A stretch of DNA of 32,423 bases from Lentisphaerota bacterium (lineage in GTDB: Bacteria > Verrucomicrobiota > Kiritimatiellia > UBA8416 > JAFGTH01), in NCBI GenBank assembly GCA_016934225.1, contig JAFGTH010000113.1, forward strand, positions 1 through 32,423, read 5' to 3'. The notes below the pieces were generated by a model. The model saw only the letters and a program-made list of their open reading frames with translations, did no database searches and was not told where the DNA came from. The translations under genes were made by a program, and so were the position numbers. Of this stretch, positions 25,053 through 32,423 are shown piece after piece. Positions within the stretch are counted from its first letter, which is position 1. Each line of letters begins with the position of its first letter.

Positions 25053-26307
25053 AGGGCACTACATATTGCGCCTGAGGTATTACATAATACGTTGGTTTTA
25101 CGCAATTATTCAATGAGATCTCGGCCAAAGCCATGTCGGCTGCAGTTTCCATGTCGGGCGCCGTTTGCAGGCCAAGATCTTTCTTATCCTGTTCTTTCAT
25201 TTCGGTAACAATAATGGTCTGTGCGCCGCGAATTTTTGTCGAAAGAGCGGTTTGACCGAGTATTTCGAAAGACTGACGAAGTTCACGGTAAATTTGATCC
25301 AGTGTTTTTTGCTTTACCCAGTAACGTAATCGCTCACTGCCAATGCCTTCGCGACATGGAGCGTACAAAAGAATTCGCCCCGAGTTCTTGACGGCACGAT
25401 GTGCGTTGTAAAGCGCCTTGTGACTTTGCACCCAGTCTCCTGCCGATGCGGCCGATGCAAGCACGATGTCCGCTTGTTCGCGTATGTCGCATCGTTCCAC
25501 TTGCGCTGCCATCTTGCATGCTTCCCGATGCGCTGCATTGAGTTCGCCGAAAAACACACCGACCAGATTGCCGTCGGGCGCAAGTACGGTGTTGACGATA
25601 AAATCGGGTTCATGCATGTAGGCGCATTCAAGCATTTCCTCCGATACCGGATTGCCGTCCAAACGACCCAGGGTGGCGGCCGGGTGAATGCGATCAGCAT
25701 GCGGATCAATGCTCAATGAATGATTGTGCGCAATTGTGTCTCTGTCGGCCAGTCCGGGCACAAGCGATTTGCGTCCGCCGCCAAAGCCGGCATGATAGTG
25801 ATAGGTTACCGTTCCAAGAAGTATCAGATGATCCGCCTCCACGGCTCGTCTGTTGATATATACGTCATGTCCGCGTTTTGTCTTGCCTACACACGTCAAA
25901 TTGGCTTTGTCGTCCGGATCATGCCGGAAAATCCTGTTCCCGAAACGCACAACAATATCTTGGCCGAGAATTAAGGCTGTCTCTTTGTCGTCAGGATGAC
26001 GATGCACTCCGGAGGCAATCAAGAAAAACACATCGCGCTCGGATATGCCCGCAGAATATATTTTCTCCAACAACGGGGGCAGAATCAGATGAGATGCGGT
26101 TTTCCTGGTATGATCCGAAACCACAATACAGACAGAATTACCTGAGACCATGGAACCGATTAAAGGTTTCTTTTGGCCGACAGCCCAAATGGGTTTCTCA
26201 AAGGATGCACAAATATCTTTTCGGGTGAGCGTTTGAAGGTTCGTATTTGCCTGTAAAGTCCCCAGACAAACAGCAGAGCTGCGAAGCACAGCCGGAACTT
26301 GCATCAT
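25039..26307 (-). CDS. LarA-family protein (nickel-pincer racemase/epimerase-like, DUF2088)
   Basis: 422 residues. Family residues of lactate racemase LarA can be matched: SDHTR (65-68 region), His102 in ASGVHRHP, His170 and Lys180 in YHYHAGFGGGRKS, and His196 in HNHS. The His-to-Lys spacing (10) and Lys-to-His spacing (16) equal those in LarA, where the Lys is bound to the nickel-pincer cofactor. The actual substrate is unknown; LarA relatives act on various 2-hydroxy acids. No LarB, LarC or LarE maturation gene lies in the window. Its ATG overlaps the FHA-MoxR stop (ATGA), so it is the last gene of that operon. No signal peptide, hence cytoplasmic. Confidence 0.87.
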   Translation of the reverse strand: MMQVPAVLRSSAVCLGTLQANTNLQTLTRKDICASFEKPIWAVGQKKPLIGSMVSGNSVCIVVSDHTRKTASHLILPPLLEKIYSAGISERDVFFLIASGVHRHPDDKETALILGQDIVVRFGNRIFRHDPDDKANLTCVGKTKRGHDVYINRRAVEADHLILLGTVTYHYHAGFGGGRKSLVPGLADRDTIAHNHSLSIDPHADRIHPAATLGRLDGNPVSEEMLECAYMHEPDFIVNTVLAPDGNLVGVFFGELNAAHREACKMAAQVERCDIREQADIVLASAASAGDWVQSHKALYNAHRAVKNSGRILLYAPCREGIGSERLRYWVKQKTLDQIYRELRQSFEILGQTALSTKIRGAQTIIVTEMKEQDKKDLGLQTAPDMETAADMALAEISLNNCVKPTYYVIPQAQYVVPFISR

Positions 26308-27782
26308 CTCTTTTTGCCGTCTTTCTTCTTCTCCGCCCCCGCTTTTTTGACTAATTCGGACGATGACGGAGTATATGCCTCTTCGCCGGGTTCTTGCACT
26401 TCCGCAAGTAACCTGGCGACAATATCCATGGAAGTCAAACCTTCGGAATCGGCCGCGAAGTTGGTGCCGATGCGATGGCGAAGAACCGGAATGGCCGCGC
26501 GCCGGATATCGTTGCAGCTCACATGAATACGTCCCTCAAGAACAGCCATTGCCTTTGCGGCCAGCACCATGTTCTGCCCGGCGCGAGGACCTGCTCCGTT
26601 TGACACATATTTCCTGGTAATTTCCGGTGATTCCTCATTGCCCGGTCGCGTCGCCCTTACCAGCTTTATTACATATTTGACGACATGATCGGATACGGGA
26701 ATCTTTTTTACCACCTGCTGAAGCTGAATTACTTCCTCCTTGCTAAGGATGGTTTGCGGTTCGGCTTGATTGCCCGTCGTGGTCGAACCGATGATCTGTT
26801 CCTCTTCATGTTGAAGAGGATAATCAACCCATATGTTGAACATGAAACGGTCAAGCTGGGCTTCCGGAAGCGGATACGTTCCTTCCTGTTCAATCGGGTT
26901 CTGAGTGGCGAGCACAAAGAATGGCTTGTCCAGAGTATAAGTCGTATTACCGGCGGTAACCCGTTTCTCTTGCATGGCTTCCAACAGCGCGGCTTGAGTT
27001 TTCGGCGGCGTTCGGTTGATTTCGTCAGCAAGAAGCATGTTGCAGAAAATGGGTCCTTTGATGAATCTGAACTCCTTTTCTCCCGTCTCCTTGTTTGTTT
27101 CGAGAACATCTGATCCTATGATATCGGTCGGCATTAAATCAGGTGTGAATTGCACGCGTTTGAATTGCATGTTCAATACTTTTGCGATTGTGCTCACCAT
27201 GAGCGTTTTTGCCATTCCCGGCAACCCTATTAAAAGGGCATGTCCGCCGGCAATAATGCACATCAATACTTGATCCAGAACATCCCTTTGGCCGACAATC
27301 ACCTTCCCGACTTCGTTGCGAATGGCATCTGCCCGACGACTCATTTGACGGACAAGATCAACATCTTCTTCCGAGGCTCCGGTGTCGCCCCCGGATTGCG
27401 CCTTTCGGGCGGCGGTCGCCGCAATGGGCGCCGTTTCGACCTCAGCCGGAGATGATTCGGGAGCGGGTTCGGCCATTATAGCTTCTGCGGGCGCGCCGTT
27501 ACCGGAAAAGGAAAATAACGTGTCGCCAATACCGACTACATCGCCATCGTTCAAAAGGTGCGTTTGCGCCGGATTACCGTTCACAGTAGTGCCGTTTGAG
27601 CTTTGAAGATCAATGATGTGCCAGGCGCCCTCTTGCATGCTTAATTGCGCGTGACGACCGGAAATCTGTTCGTCGTTAATTACCAAGTCTGCTTCTTTGG
27701 ATCTGCCCAATACAACACCTGTGCTAGGCAGCTCCAATTTATGACCTGTGAACGGACCTTGCAAAAAGACGATTTCTGCCAT
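26304..27782 (-). CDS. FHA domain-MoxR AAA+ ATPase fusion
   Basis: 492 residues. An FHA domain fills about residues 1-95: LGRS (25-28), SGRH (41-44) and SSNGT (61-65) are its phosphothreonine-binding signature. A Pro/Ala/Glu-rich linker (about 96-135) leads to a MoxR ATPase: VGQRDVLDQVL, Walker A GLPGMAKT (186-193), QFTPDLMPTDIIGSD, Walker B LLADEIN (250-256), sensor ATQNP (292-296) and EAQLDRFMF. MoxR proteins act as chaperones that remodel partner proteins, often with VWA proteins. The FHA part suggests docking to a phosphorylated partner. AAGGGG precedes the ATG. No VWA or DUF58 gene is seen next to it, which is unusual; see findings. Confidence 0.93.
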   Translation of the reverse strand: MAEIVFLQGPFTGHKLELPSTGVVLGRSKEADLVINDEQISGRHAQLSMQEGAWHIIDLQSSNGTTVNGNPAQTHLLNDGDVVGIGDTLFSFSGNGAPAEAIMAEPAPESSPAEVETAPIAATAARKAQSGGDTGASEEDVDLVRQMSRRADAIRNEVGKVIVGQRDVLDQVLMCIIAGGHALLIGLPGMAKTLMVSTIAKVLNMQFKRVQFTPDLMPTDIIGSDVLETNKETGEKEFRFIKGPIFCNMLLADEINRTPPKTQAALLEAMQEKRVTAGNTTYTLDKPFFVLATQNPIEQEGTYPLPEAQLDRFMFNIWVDYPLQHEEEQIIGSTTTGNQAEPQTILSKEEVIQLQQVVKKIPVSDHVVKYVIKLVRATRPGNEESPEITRKYVSNGAGPRAGQNMVLAAKAMAVLEGRIHVSCNDIRRAAIPVLRHRIGTNFAADSEGLTSMDIVARLLAEVQEPGEEAYTPSSSELVKKAGAEKKKDGKKR

Positions 27783-27817
27783 GACTATGGAACCCCCTTA
27801 GCTCTATCGGTTTTCGA

Positions 27818-28570
27818 CTAGAGATTGATTTCTCCAAGATTTTTGATTTTGTTGGTTACACGTATTCCCTGTAGCGAGTTGCTGAAATGATGAACACATG
27901 AAGCGTCTTGCGGAATCACCCAAAGTGGATACAGATCTCTTGCGCGGATAATTTGCCATCCCGGTCCAACATCCTTAAGCATAACAAGTTTGAACGTGCG
28001 CCTGTAATCGTCAACAGGGCCGGCGTACACAAGAGACTGCTTGTTGCGGAGATACGTGCAAATTGCTCTGGCCAGATTTCCACGGCCAGTTTCGCCTTCG
28101 ACCCTGTGCACAGTCTTAACAGACCAAAACGGCTCGGATTGCTGTATGGACTTGGCAATGTTGTCGGTATCCGTTTTCGTGAGAGTGCTTTCACCTCTGT
28201 AGAGGGCCAACCCCTCAAAAAAACGCGATTTAAAGATCAGTATGATGTCATATTTCTGAGACGGCAATCCGTTGAATGAGAACTCGCGTTTGTTGGGTCC
28301 GAACACTTCGGCTTTGTAAACCATTCCGGGTTCATCCTGATTGACTGCCAATGCCTGCGAAATCGGTTCTTCGATGTTCGTTACCACCCCTCGAATACCG
28401 CCGGTTGCCGAAGGATCCGGCTTGGTATAAAGACGAGACCGTTCTTGTTCATTTGACGTCTCATCCCATAGCTTGGATTGGGCATGGGTAAAAGAGGGGC
28501 ATACGAACAAAATTGCCATTATTAAAACGGTCAATTTGTAGCACATAATGCTTGTATCAATTTTACACAT
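27818..28570 (-). CDS. Exported protein of unknown function
   Basis: About 250 residues. N-terminal signal peptide with hydrophobic core LTVLIMAILFVC and likely cleavage after THA. The region GIRGVVTN to FSFNGLPSQKYDIILIF resembles a small beta-sandwich of the carboxypeptidase-regulatory type, after which comes a mixed region ending in IRVTNKIKNLGEINL. No catalytic motif is recognised. The start at 28570 immediately follows the stop of the upstream gene (TAAG-ATG), which suggests coupling; ATG 28546 would give a cleaner signal peptide and is equally possible. Its place between the TPR-type protein and FHA-MoxR suggests an envelope component of that system. Confidence 0.7.
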   Translation of the reverse strand: MCKIDTSIMCYKLTVLIMAILFVCPSFTHAQSKLWDETSNEQERSRLYTKPDPSATGGIRGVVTNIEEPISQALAVNQDEPGMVYKAEVFGPNKREFSFNGLPSQKYDIILIFKSRFFEGLALYRGESTLTKTDTDNIAKSIQQSEPFWSVKTVHRVEGETGRGNLARAICTYLRNKQSLVYAGPVDDYRRTFKLVMLKDVGPGWQIIRARDLYPLWVIPQDASCVHHFSNSLQGIRVTNKIKNLGEINL

Positions 28571-28571
28571 C

Positions 28572-30851
28572 TTACTTGCGCTTTGCTGCTGCTCGCAGTT
28601 CCGGGATGACTGTATGATTTGGAAGCCGTTTTTCCGCTTCCTTGACGAGTTCGTCCAGTTTCTGCATGGGCTCATTCATCTTGATCATGCAATCAGCAAT
28701 CATTCTGAAAGCATCAGGAAGATCGTTTGTCATATCAACAGCTTTTGCGTAGGCTTCCAACGCCTTGCGTGCTCTGGCGTAATCCCCGATCTTCATGTAA
28801 AATTTCGCTTCAGTCACAATATAATTGCCTGCGATTTTCGTCAAAGGAAATTCCTGTTCCCATGTCTGTAATGCGACAAAAGCTTCGCGCATATATCCTT
28901 CGTCAATCAATTTGCGGATCGTTTCAGCGCCCGCCGTCTCGCGAACCGCTCCGATGCGCCAATCCGGCGTGATATGCCCGCCGCGCAAACTGATTCGAGC
29001 TGGATTGGGTGAAACGGATCCCGATCCGTTTCGAACTATTTCGGAATGTTTGACCCTGTCTTGAACCTGCCCGTACAATTCCACAGCCTTGTTGTAATCG
29101 CCAGCCAGAAATTCGACATCGCCCAGTCGAATTCGCGCCAGGTTCGCCAGTCTTCCCAATCCGCTGATTGATCTCAATAGCATGCTGCGCGCTTCCTTAA
29201 GATTGTCGAATCGGTACATAAGGACCTCGGCTTTCATCAGGTCGAGTTCTTTGCGCCGCTCCGCCGATTTTTCCGCCTTCCTTACCTGATCCAGCCAGGT
29301 CAAACATTTTTCCGGACTCTTGTATGAGAACCATTGATAAAATACATCTTCAATGATCCTCATGCGTTCCGGATCCAATGCCTTTTTCATGGCCTCCCAT
29401 TTCCTGGTTCCGAAAATTTCGGCAAGAATTAATTTGCTTGTGCCGGGTTCCAGAAGATCCAGGAACGTTTGCCATGTGCGCGGCGACCATGTTGCCGTTG
29501 GATTTCCATCGGATGGAAACGCGCGTAACATATTGAAATAGGCGTTTCTGAATGTTTCTTGAGTGGAAGAATTGTTGAGGTCTGAAAACAAGCCTTCTTC
29601 AAAAGCAAACACCGGTACGGTGCAGACGGATTTGGCATTTCCTTCAAAGGCCGTCAGTGAAATTGCGGTCTCCCGAAACCATGGCAATAACCAGGTGATT
29701 ACATCATCTTCAATCGTGGCATTATCACTGAGCTGCCAGATATATTTTGTATTCTTCGGATTTCCGTCCTTCATCGCGGCCAGTTCGTAAATCAGGTATG
29801 GTTTGTCATCACCGAACCACAAAACCTCTTTCGCGCGCGCCGTAAAACATGCCGTCGGTTTTCCGTCACGAGATTCGATGGATTTCACTTTGCCTGCGCC
29901 GGATCGCACGATTTCATCGTTTCGAAACCGGCGCGCAGCCCACATTGCAGTACCGGCCATGGAGAGATCATCAGGCCGTGTTCCTCCAAGTTCGGCATCG
30001 GAAGTGTTCGGAGTGCGCAATGCGAGCAGAAAATTGGAGAATTCGCTCCGCGGATCATTGGCATGATAGATATCGAGTTTGTGCAAACCGGATTTGAGTT
30101 CGATCCATGCGCCGGTGCCGCCGGATTTGGGTGATTCCTTGCGGGGCGTTATTCTATTGCCGTCTATAAATACCTCCACAATATCTGCTTTTGCCTCAGC
30201 CTGATTTTTGCCTTGAAAAACAATGGGAGCAATCCATGTTCGTCCCGGATTTCTCGTGACAAAGTAGCCGGACAAACGAGCAGCGTACGGTTGGCCGTCA
30301 TATTCCTTCAATTGCCTGGTCAGATCGGATGATATCGCCATTGGGTCGTCCTTCGCGACGAAATGCCTTCTGAACTGAGTACTGTTCTTTGCCGGCCCCA
30401 TCTGAATCTGCTTGGCAGCCGCTGTTGAGGCGCGACCGGTCTGAATATAACACAATACGCTCGGAGTAAGGTCCGAATCGGTCGGGAAAATATTGGGTTG
30501 ATTGCCACCTTTGATATATATAAGGACATCACCATCTGTCGGTTTCCCGTAAAGAACAACAAAACCGTATGTGCGGTTTTGGTACAGACAGTAACTGTCA
30601 ATCTCCCGTCCGGATGCGTCAATAACCACCGATATGGGCGCGGGACCGGGCAGGATCCCTCCATCTGGAATGGTCACAAAATAACCCGCGGAATCAACAG
30701 ACGGTTTTTGCGTGTGTGACACCCTAAACCGCAGCGGAGCGTCCTGAACATGCCATTGTGTGTTCTCAGCGCCTGCAACCAATGACGCGTAAAACAAAAG
30801 CATGCATGCCGTGTGTATCGGTAGCCTGCGGTTCTTCTTTAATTTACCCAT
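28572..30851 (-). CDS. Large exported protein with PA14-like and TPR-like regions
   Basis: About 759 residues. MGKLKKNRRLPIHTACMLLFYASLVAGA is a signal peptide; this is why I chose ATG 30851 over ATG 30893. Residues about 185-285 (LSGYFVTRNPGRTW, FIDGNRITPR, LKSGLHKLDIYH) look like a PA14-type or glycan-binding beta module. The C-terminal third is helical with TPR-like repeats: PEKCLTWLDQV, LMKAEVLMYRFDNLKEARSML, ARIRLGDVEFLAGDYNKAVELYGQV and GDYARARKALEAYAKA. It would act in the periplasm as a scaffold. The domain calls are by eye and need a profile search. Second gene of the leftward operon. Confidence 0.75.
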   Translation of the reverse strand: MGKLKKNRRLPIHTACMLLFYASLVAGAENTQWHVQDAPLRFRVSHTQKPSVDSAGYFVTIPDGGILPGPAPISVVIDASGREIDSYCLYQNRTYGFVVLYGKPTDGDVLIYIKGGNQPNIFPTDSDLTPSVLCYIQTGRASTAAAKQIQMGPAKNSTQFRRHFVAKDDPMAISSDLTRQLKEYDGQPYAARLSGYFVTRNPGRTWIAPIVFQGKNQAEAKADIVEVFIDGNRITPRKESPKSGGTGAWIELKSGLHKLDIYHANDPRSEFSNFLLALRTPNTSDAELGGTRPDDLSMAGTAMWAARRFRNDEIVRSGAGKVKSIESRDGKPTACFTARAKEVLWFGDDKPYLIYELAAMKDGNPKNTKYIWQLSDNATIEDDVITWLLPWFRETAISLTAFEGNAKSVCTVPVFAFEEGLFSDLNNSSTQETFRNAYFNMLRAFPSDGNPTATWSPRTWQTFLDLLEPGTSKLILAEIFGTRKWEAMKKALDPERMRIIEDVFYQWFSYKSPEKCLTWLDQVRKAEKSAERRKELDLMKAEVLMYRFDNLKEARSMLLRSISGLGRLANLARIRLGDVEFLAGDYNKAVELYGQVQDRVKHSEIVRNGSGSVSPNPARISLRGGHITPDWRIGAVRETAGAETIRKLIDEGYMREAFVALQTWEQEFPLTKIAGNYIVTEAKFYMKIGDYARARKALEAYAKAVDMTNDLPDAFRMIADCMIKMNEPMQKLDELVKEAEKRLPNHTVIPELRAAAKRK

Positions 30852-30894
30852 ATTAAACCCGTCCCCAATTCTTGTTTTCTTGCGATCACACATG

Positions 30895-30919
30895 TTTCAC
30901 AGGATAACATATTGTGAAA
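30895..30919. promoter_or_regulatory. Inverted repeat, possible operator or leader hairpin
   Basis: TTTCACA (30895-30901) and TGTGAAA (30913-30919) are perfect 7-base inverted arms around an 11-base centre, in the gap before the TPR-type gene. It lies 44-68 bases upstream of the ATG at 30851. The dyad suits a dimeric regulator; a hairpin in the leader is the other reading. Confidence 0.45.
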
Positions 30920-30959
30920 TATTATTCAAAAAACCATATTTTACTATTATGCGCGTTGT

Positions 30960-30967
30960 CCTCCTTT
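30960..30967 (-). promoter_or_regulatory. Orphan Shine-Dalgarno sequence
   Basis: On the minus strand AAAGGAGG stands in the gap between two genes, but no ATG, GTG or TTG follows within the normal 5-13 bases. Only ACG or ATA codons do, in a frame of about 20 codons that stops just before the TPR-type gene. Confidence 0.35.
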
Positions 30968-30978
30968 ACTCAGCAAGC

Positions 30979-32423
30979 TTAAATAGCCTCGTTCAACGCT
31001 TTGTAATACTTGCTCACCAAATCGCGGTATTGCTGGGGAGCTTCATCAGCGCCTCCTTCAACAACACCGTCAAGCATGGATAATCCGCTGCCGGAATCGA
31101 GCGCCGATGATGTTCCTGCCCTGAGTTCGGTTTGGGCCTTTTTGAGCGAAGCGGCGGCTTTTCTTTTAAGTTCGGCAATTTCGCCAATGGGGCGCGATTC
31201 AGCTATGGCGTCCGCTGCCTGTCTTATATGATGAGCGGCTTGTTTCAAAGAAGGCGCCCTGACGTTTTTGATGGATGCCTGATCATACATCCGCTCCACT
31301 TGTGTCATGAGAGCCTTCATACCGTCTTCGCCGCCGCTCATGGTGGTGTCCATTCTTTTGGCCCCACCGGTGCCGTCTCCGAATCCATCGGCTCGACCCG
31401 TGCCCTGTTTTCCGCCGCCGGACGCCATTGTATCGGCTTCGCCTTCCACATCAACTTGCCCGCTCTGTGTTGGATCCTGAGTCCGCCGTTGTTCGATATT
31501 CTTGTCGCCTTCCTGAATGGTGCCGGATCCCGCTGCAGTCTCGCCGTTGGACATACCCTGCCGCCCCACATTTGATCGTCCGTCCTGCTCTTTGTGATCC
31601 GGCTTCTTATTGTCTGATTTTCCTTTCGCGGCAAATATTGCCGTATCGCCCTCCTGAAGAGCATTGCCCATTTCGCAATCCGATTTCGCTCGGTTTATTG
31701 CACCGTCGTTGGCTTTGGCCTGATCTTCCGGATCTTCGCTTTCTTCAAGAAGATCGCTGATCAAATCTTCCGTTTTTGTCTCCAGCGCGCCAAGTGCCAC
31801 ACCCTCTTCCGGCATTTCTTCTTGGTCCATTGCCTCGACGTTTACCTTGGTGGTGTCCGGCTGCGCGGTAAGCCACATCTCCAGATCGTCTATGCGCTCC
31901 TCTGCCTGTTCGAGATCCTTGAGGAAATCAAGCGACTCTTTTTTTGCGTATTCTTCTTCTTTGATTTGATTATTCTGAAGCGCTTCTTCCGAGCCTGCTT
32001 TCTGTTCGACTTCCTGGAAAATACTGATGAGATCTTCAACAATATCGTTGGCGCAATTAAGTTCCATGTAAATGTGAAGATCGGTAGGCACTTTAAGCAA
32101 CGCATCCTTGCTCTTTTTGATTAGAGCCATGTATTCCTCTTCCATCATATCCAATTCTTTGGAGTCCAGATTCTTGTTTGCTTTGATTATATCCATCTGT
32201 TCCTGGGCTTTGGCATGCAATTCCTTGATTTTGGCTATTTTTCCGTTCACTTCTTCAAGAACCTCTTGGATTTCTTCCATCTTTTCTTCTTCTGCTGCGG
32301 CTTGCGTGGCGCCAAGCATGTCTTCAATAACCCGTAGTTTTTCGAGAGCCGAATTACCGTGCTTGACCGCCTCTTCGGCAACGCTGTTCTCAAGATTTTC
32401 CGCAGCCAACAACATGTCCTCCC
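30979..32423 (-). CDS. Coiled-coil, Gly/Asp/Glu-rich protein (probably truncated by window edge)
   Basis: At least 478 residues; the frame stays open to the edge of the window. An ATG at 32415 follows GGGAGG by only 2 bases, so it may be internal. The first 200 residues are charged helices rich in Glu and Lys, likely coiled coil (EEKMEEIQEVLEEVNGKI, EEEYAKKESLDFLKDLEQ). A low-complexity Gly/Asp/Gln/Ser region follows (about 250-350), then a second helical stretch (SLKQAAHHIRQAADAIAES, LKRKAAASLKKAQTEL). The end QQYRDLVSKYYKALNEA resembles the C-terminal tail seen in large membrane proteins that accompany MoxR clusters in PVC bacteria; that link is from memory and only tentative. The unseen N-terminus probably holds membrane helices. 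Head of the visible leftward operon. Confidence 0.7.
   Translation of the reverse strand, partial: EDMLLAAENLENSVAEEAVKHGNSALEKLRVIEDMLGATQAAAEEEKMEEIQEVLEEVNGKIAKIKELHAKAQEQMDIIKANKNLDSKELDMMEEEYMALIKKSKDALLKVPTDLHIYMELNCANDIVEDLISIFQEVEQKAGSEEALQNNQIKEEEYAKKESLDFLKDLEQAEERIDDLEMWLTAQPDTTKVNVEAMDQEEMPEEGVALGALETKTEDLISDLLEESEDPEDQAKANDGAINRAKSDCEMGNALQEGDTAIFAAKGKSDNKKPDHKEQDGRSNVGRQGMSNGETAAGSGTIQEGDKNIEQRRTQDPTQSGQVDVEGEADTMASGGGKQGTGRADGFGDGTGGAKRMDTTMSGGEDGMKALMTQVERMYDQASIKNVRAPSLKQAAHHIRQAADAIAESRPIGEIAELKRKAAASLKKAQTELRAGTSSALDSGSGLSMLDGVVEGGADEAPQQYRDLVSKYYKALNEAI

Noticed and set aside
28572..28675. N-terminal extension of the exported protein at 27818-28570 to 28675
   Set aside because: The extension would lie inside the end of the TPR-type gene and would place the signal peptide in mid-protein.

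Overview
The window looks like a chromosomal segment of a diderm bacterium from the PVC superphylum, most likely a Verrucomicrobiota or Kiritimatiellota relative. The grounds are a fused MurC-MurB enzyme followed by ddl-ftsQ-ftsA-ftsZ, small lipoproteins, an FHA-MoxR operon with large secreted and coiled-coil partners, and moderate GC content. The taxonomy is inference; there is no rRNA or other marker gene to settle it. I saw no tRNA, rRNA, CRISPR array, insertion sequence, prophage gene or convincing intrinsic terminator.

Layout. (1) Positions 1-1029, plus strand: two tandem paralogous small lipoproteins of unrecognised function, the first cut by the window edge. (2) Positions 1190-14349, minus strand: a ten-gene surface-glycan locus, read leftward in the order GT8 glycosyltransferase, methyltransferase, NAD-dependent epimerase, asparagine synthetase-like amidotransferase, hexapeptide acyltransferase, GT4 glycosyltransferase, Wzx-like flippase, SGNH hydrolase-like protein, GT-C-like membrane protein, methyltransferase. 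(3) Positions 14516-16467, plus strand: a GT4 glycosyltransferase overlapping an HxH metal-hydrolase-like gene, meeting a minus-strand WaaE/KdtX-like GT2 end to end with a 4-base overlap. (4) Positions 17516-25052, plus strand: a polyprenyl-phosphate-type GT2, then murC-murB fusion, ddl, ftsQ, ftsA and ftsZ with very tight junctions. This is the distal part of a division and cell-wall (dcw) cluster whose usual proximal genes (mraZ to murG) are not in the window. (5) Positions 25039-32423, minus strand: an operon read leftward as coiled-coil protein (cut by the window edge), TPR-type exported protein, small exported protein, FHA-MoxR ATPase and LarA-like enzyme. Its last gene overlaps the 3' end of ftsZ by 14 bases on the opposite strand.

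How the parts fit. Blocks 2 and 3 can build, decorate (acetyl, methyl and amide groups) and flip a lipid-linked glycan. No obvious initiating sugar-phosphate transferase, Wzy polymerase or ligase is visible, so those steps must be encoded elsewhere or by the GT-C-like protein. Block 4 makes UDP-MurNAc-L-Ala and D-Ala-D-Ala and supplies the FtsQ/FtsA/FtsZ division core. Block 5 looks like an envelope-associated MoxR system without the usual VWA/DUF58 partners in view, and is the best candidate here for an under-described system. The FtsZ is also worth a closer look because the region that normally contacts the guanine base is altered.
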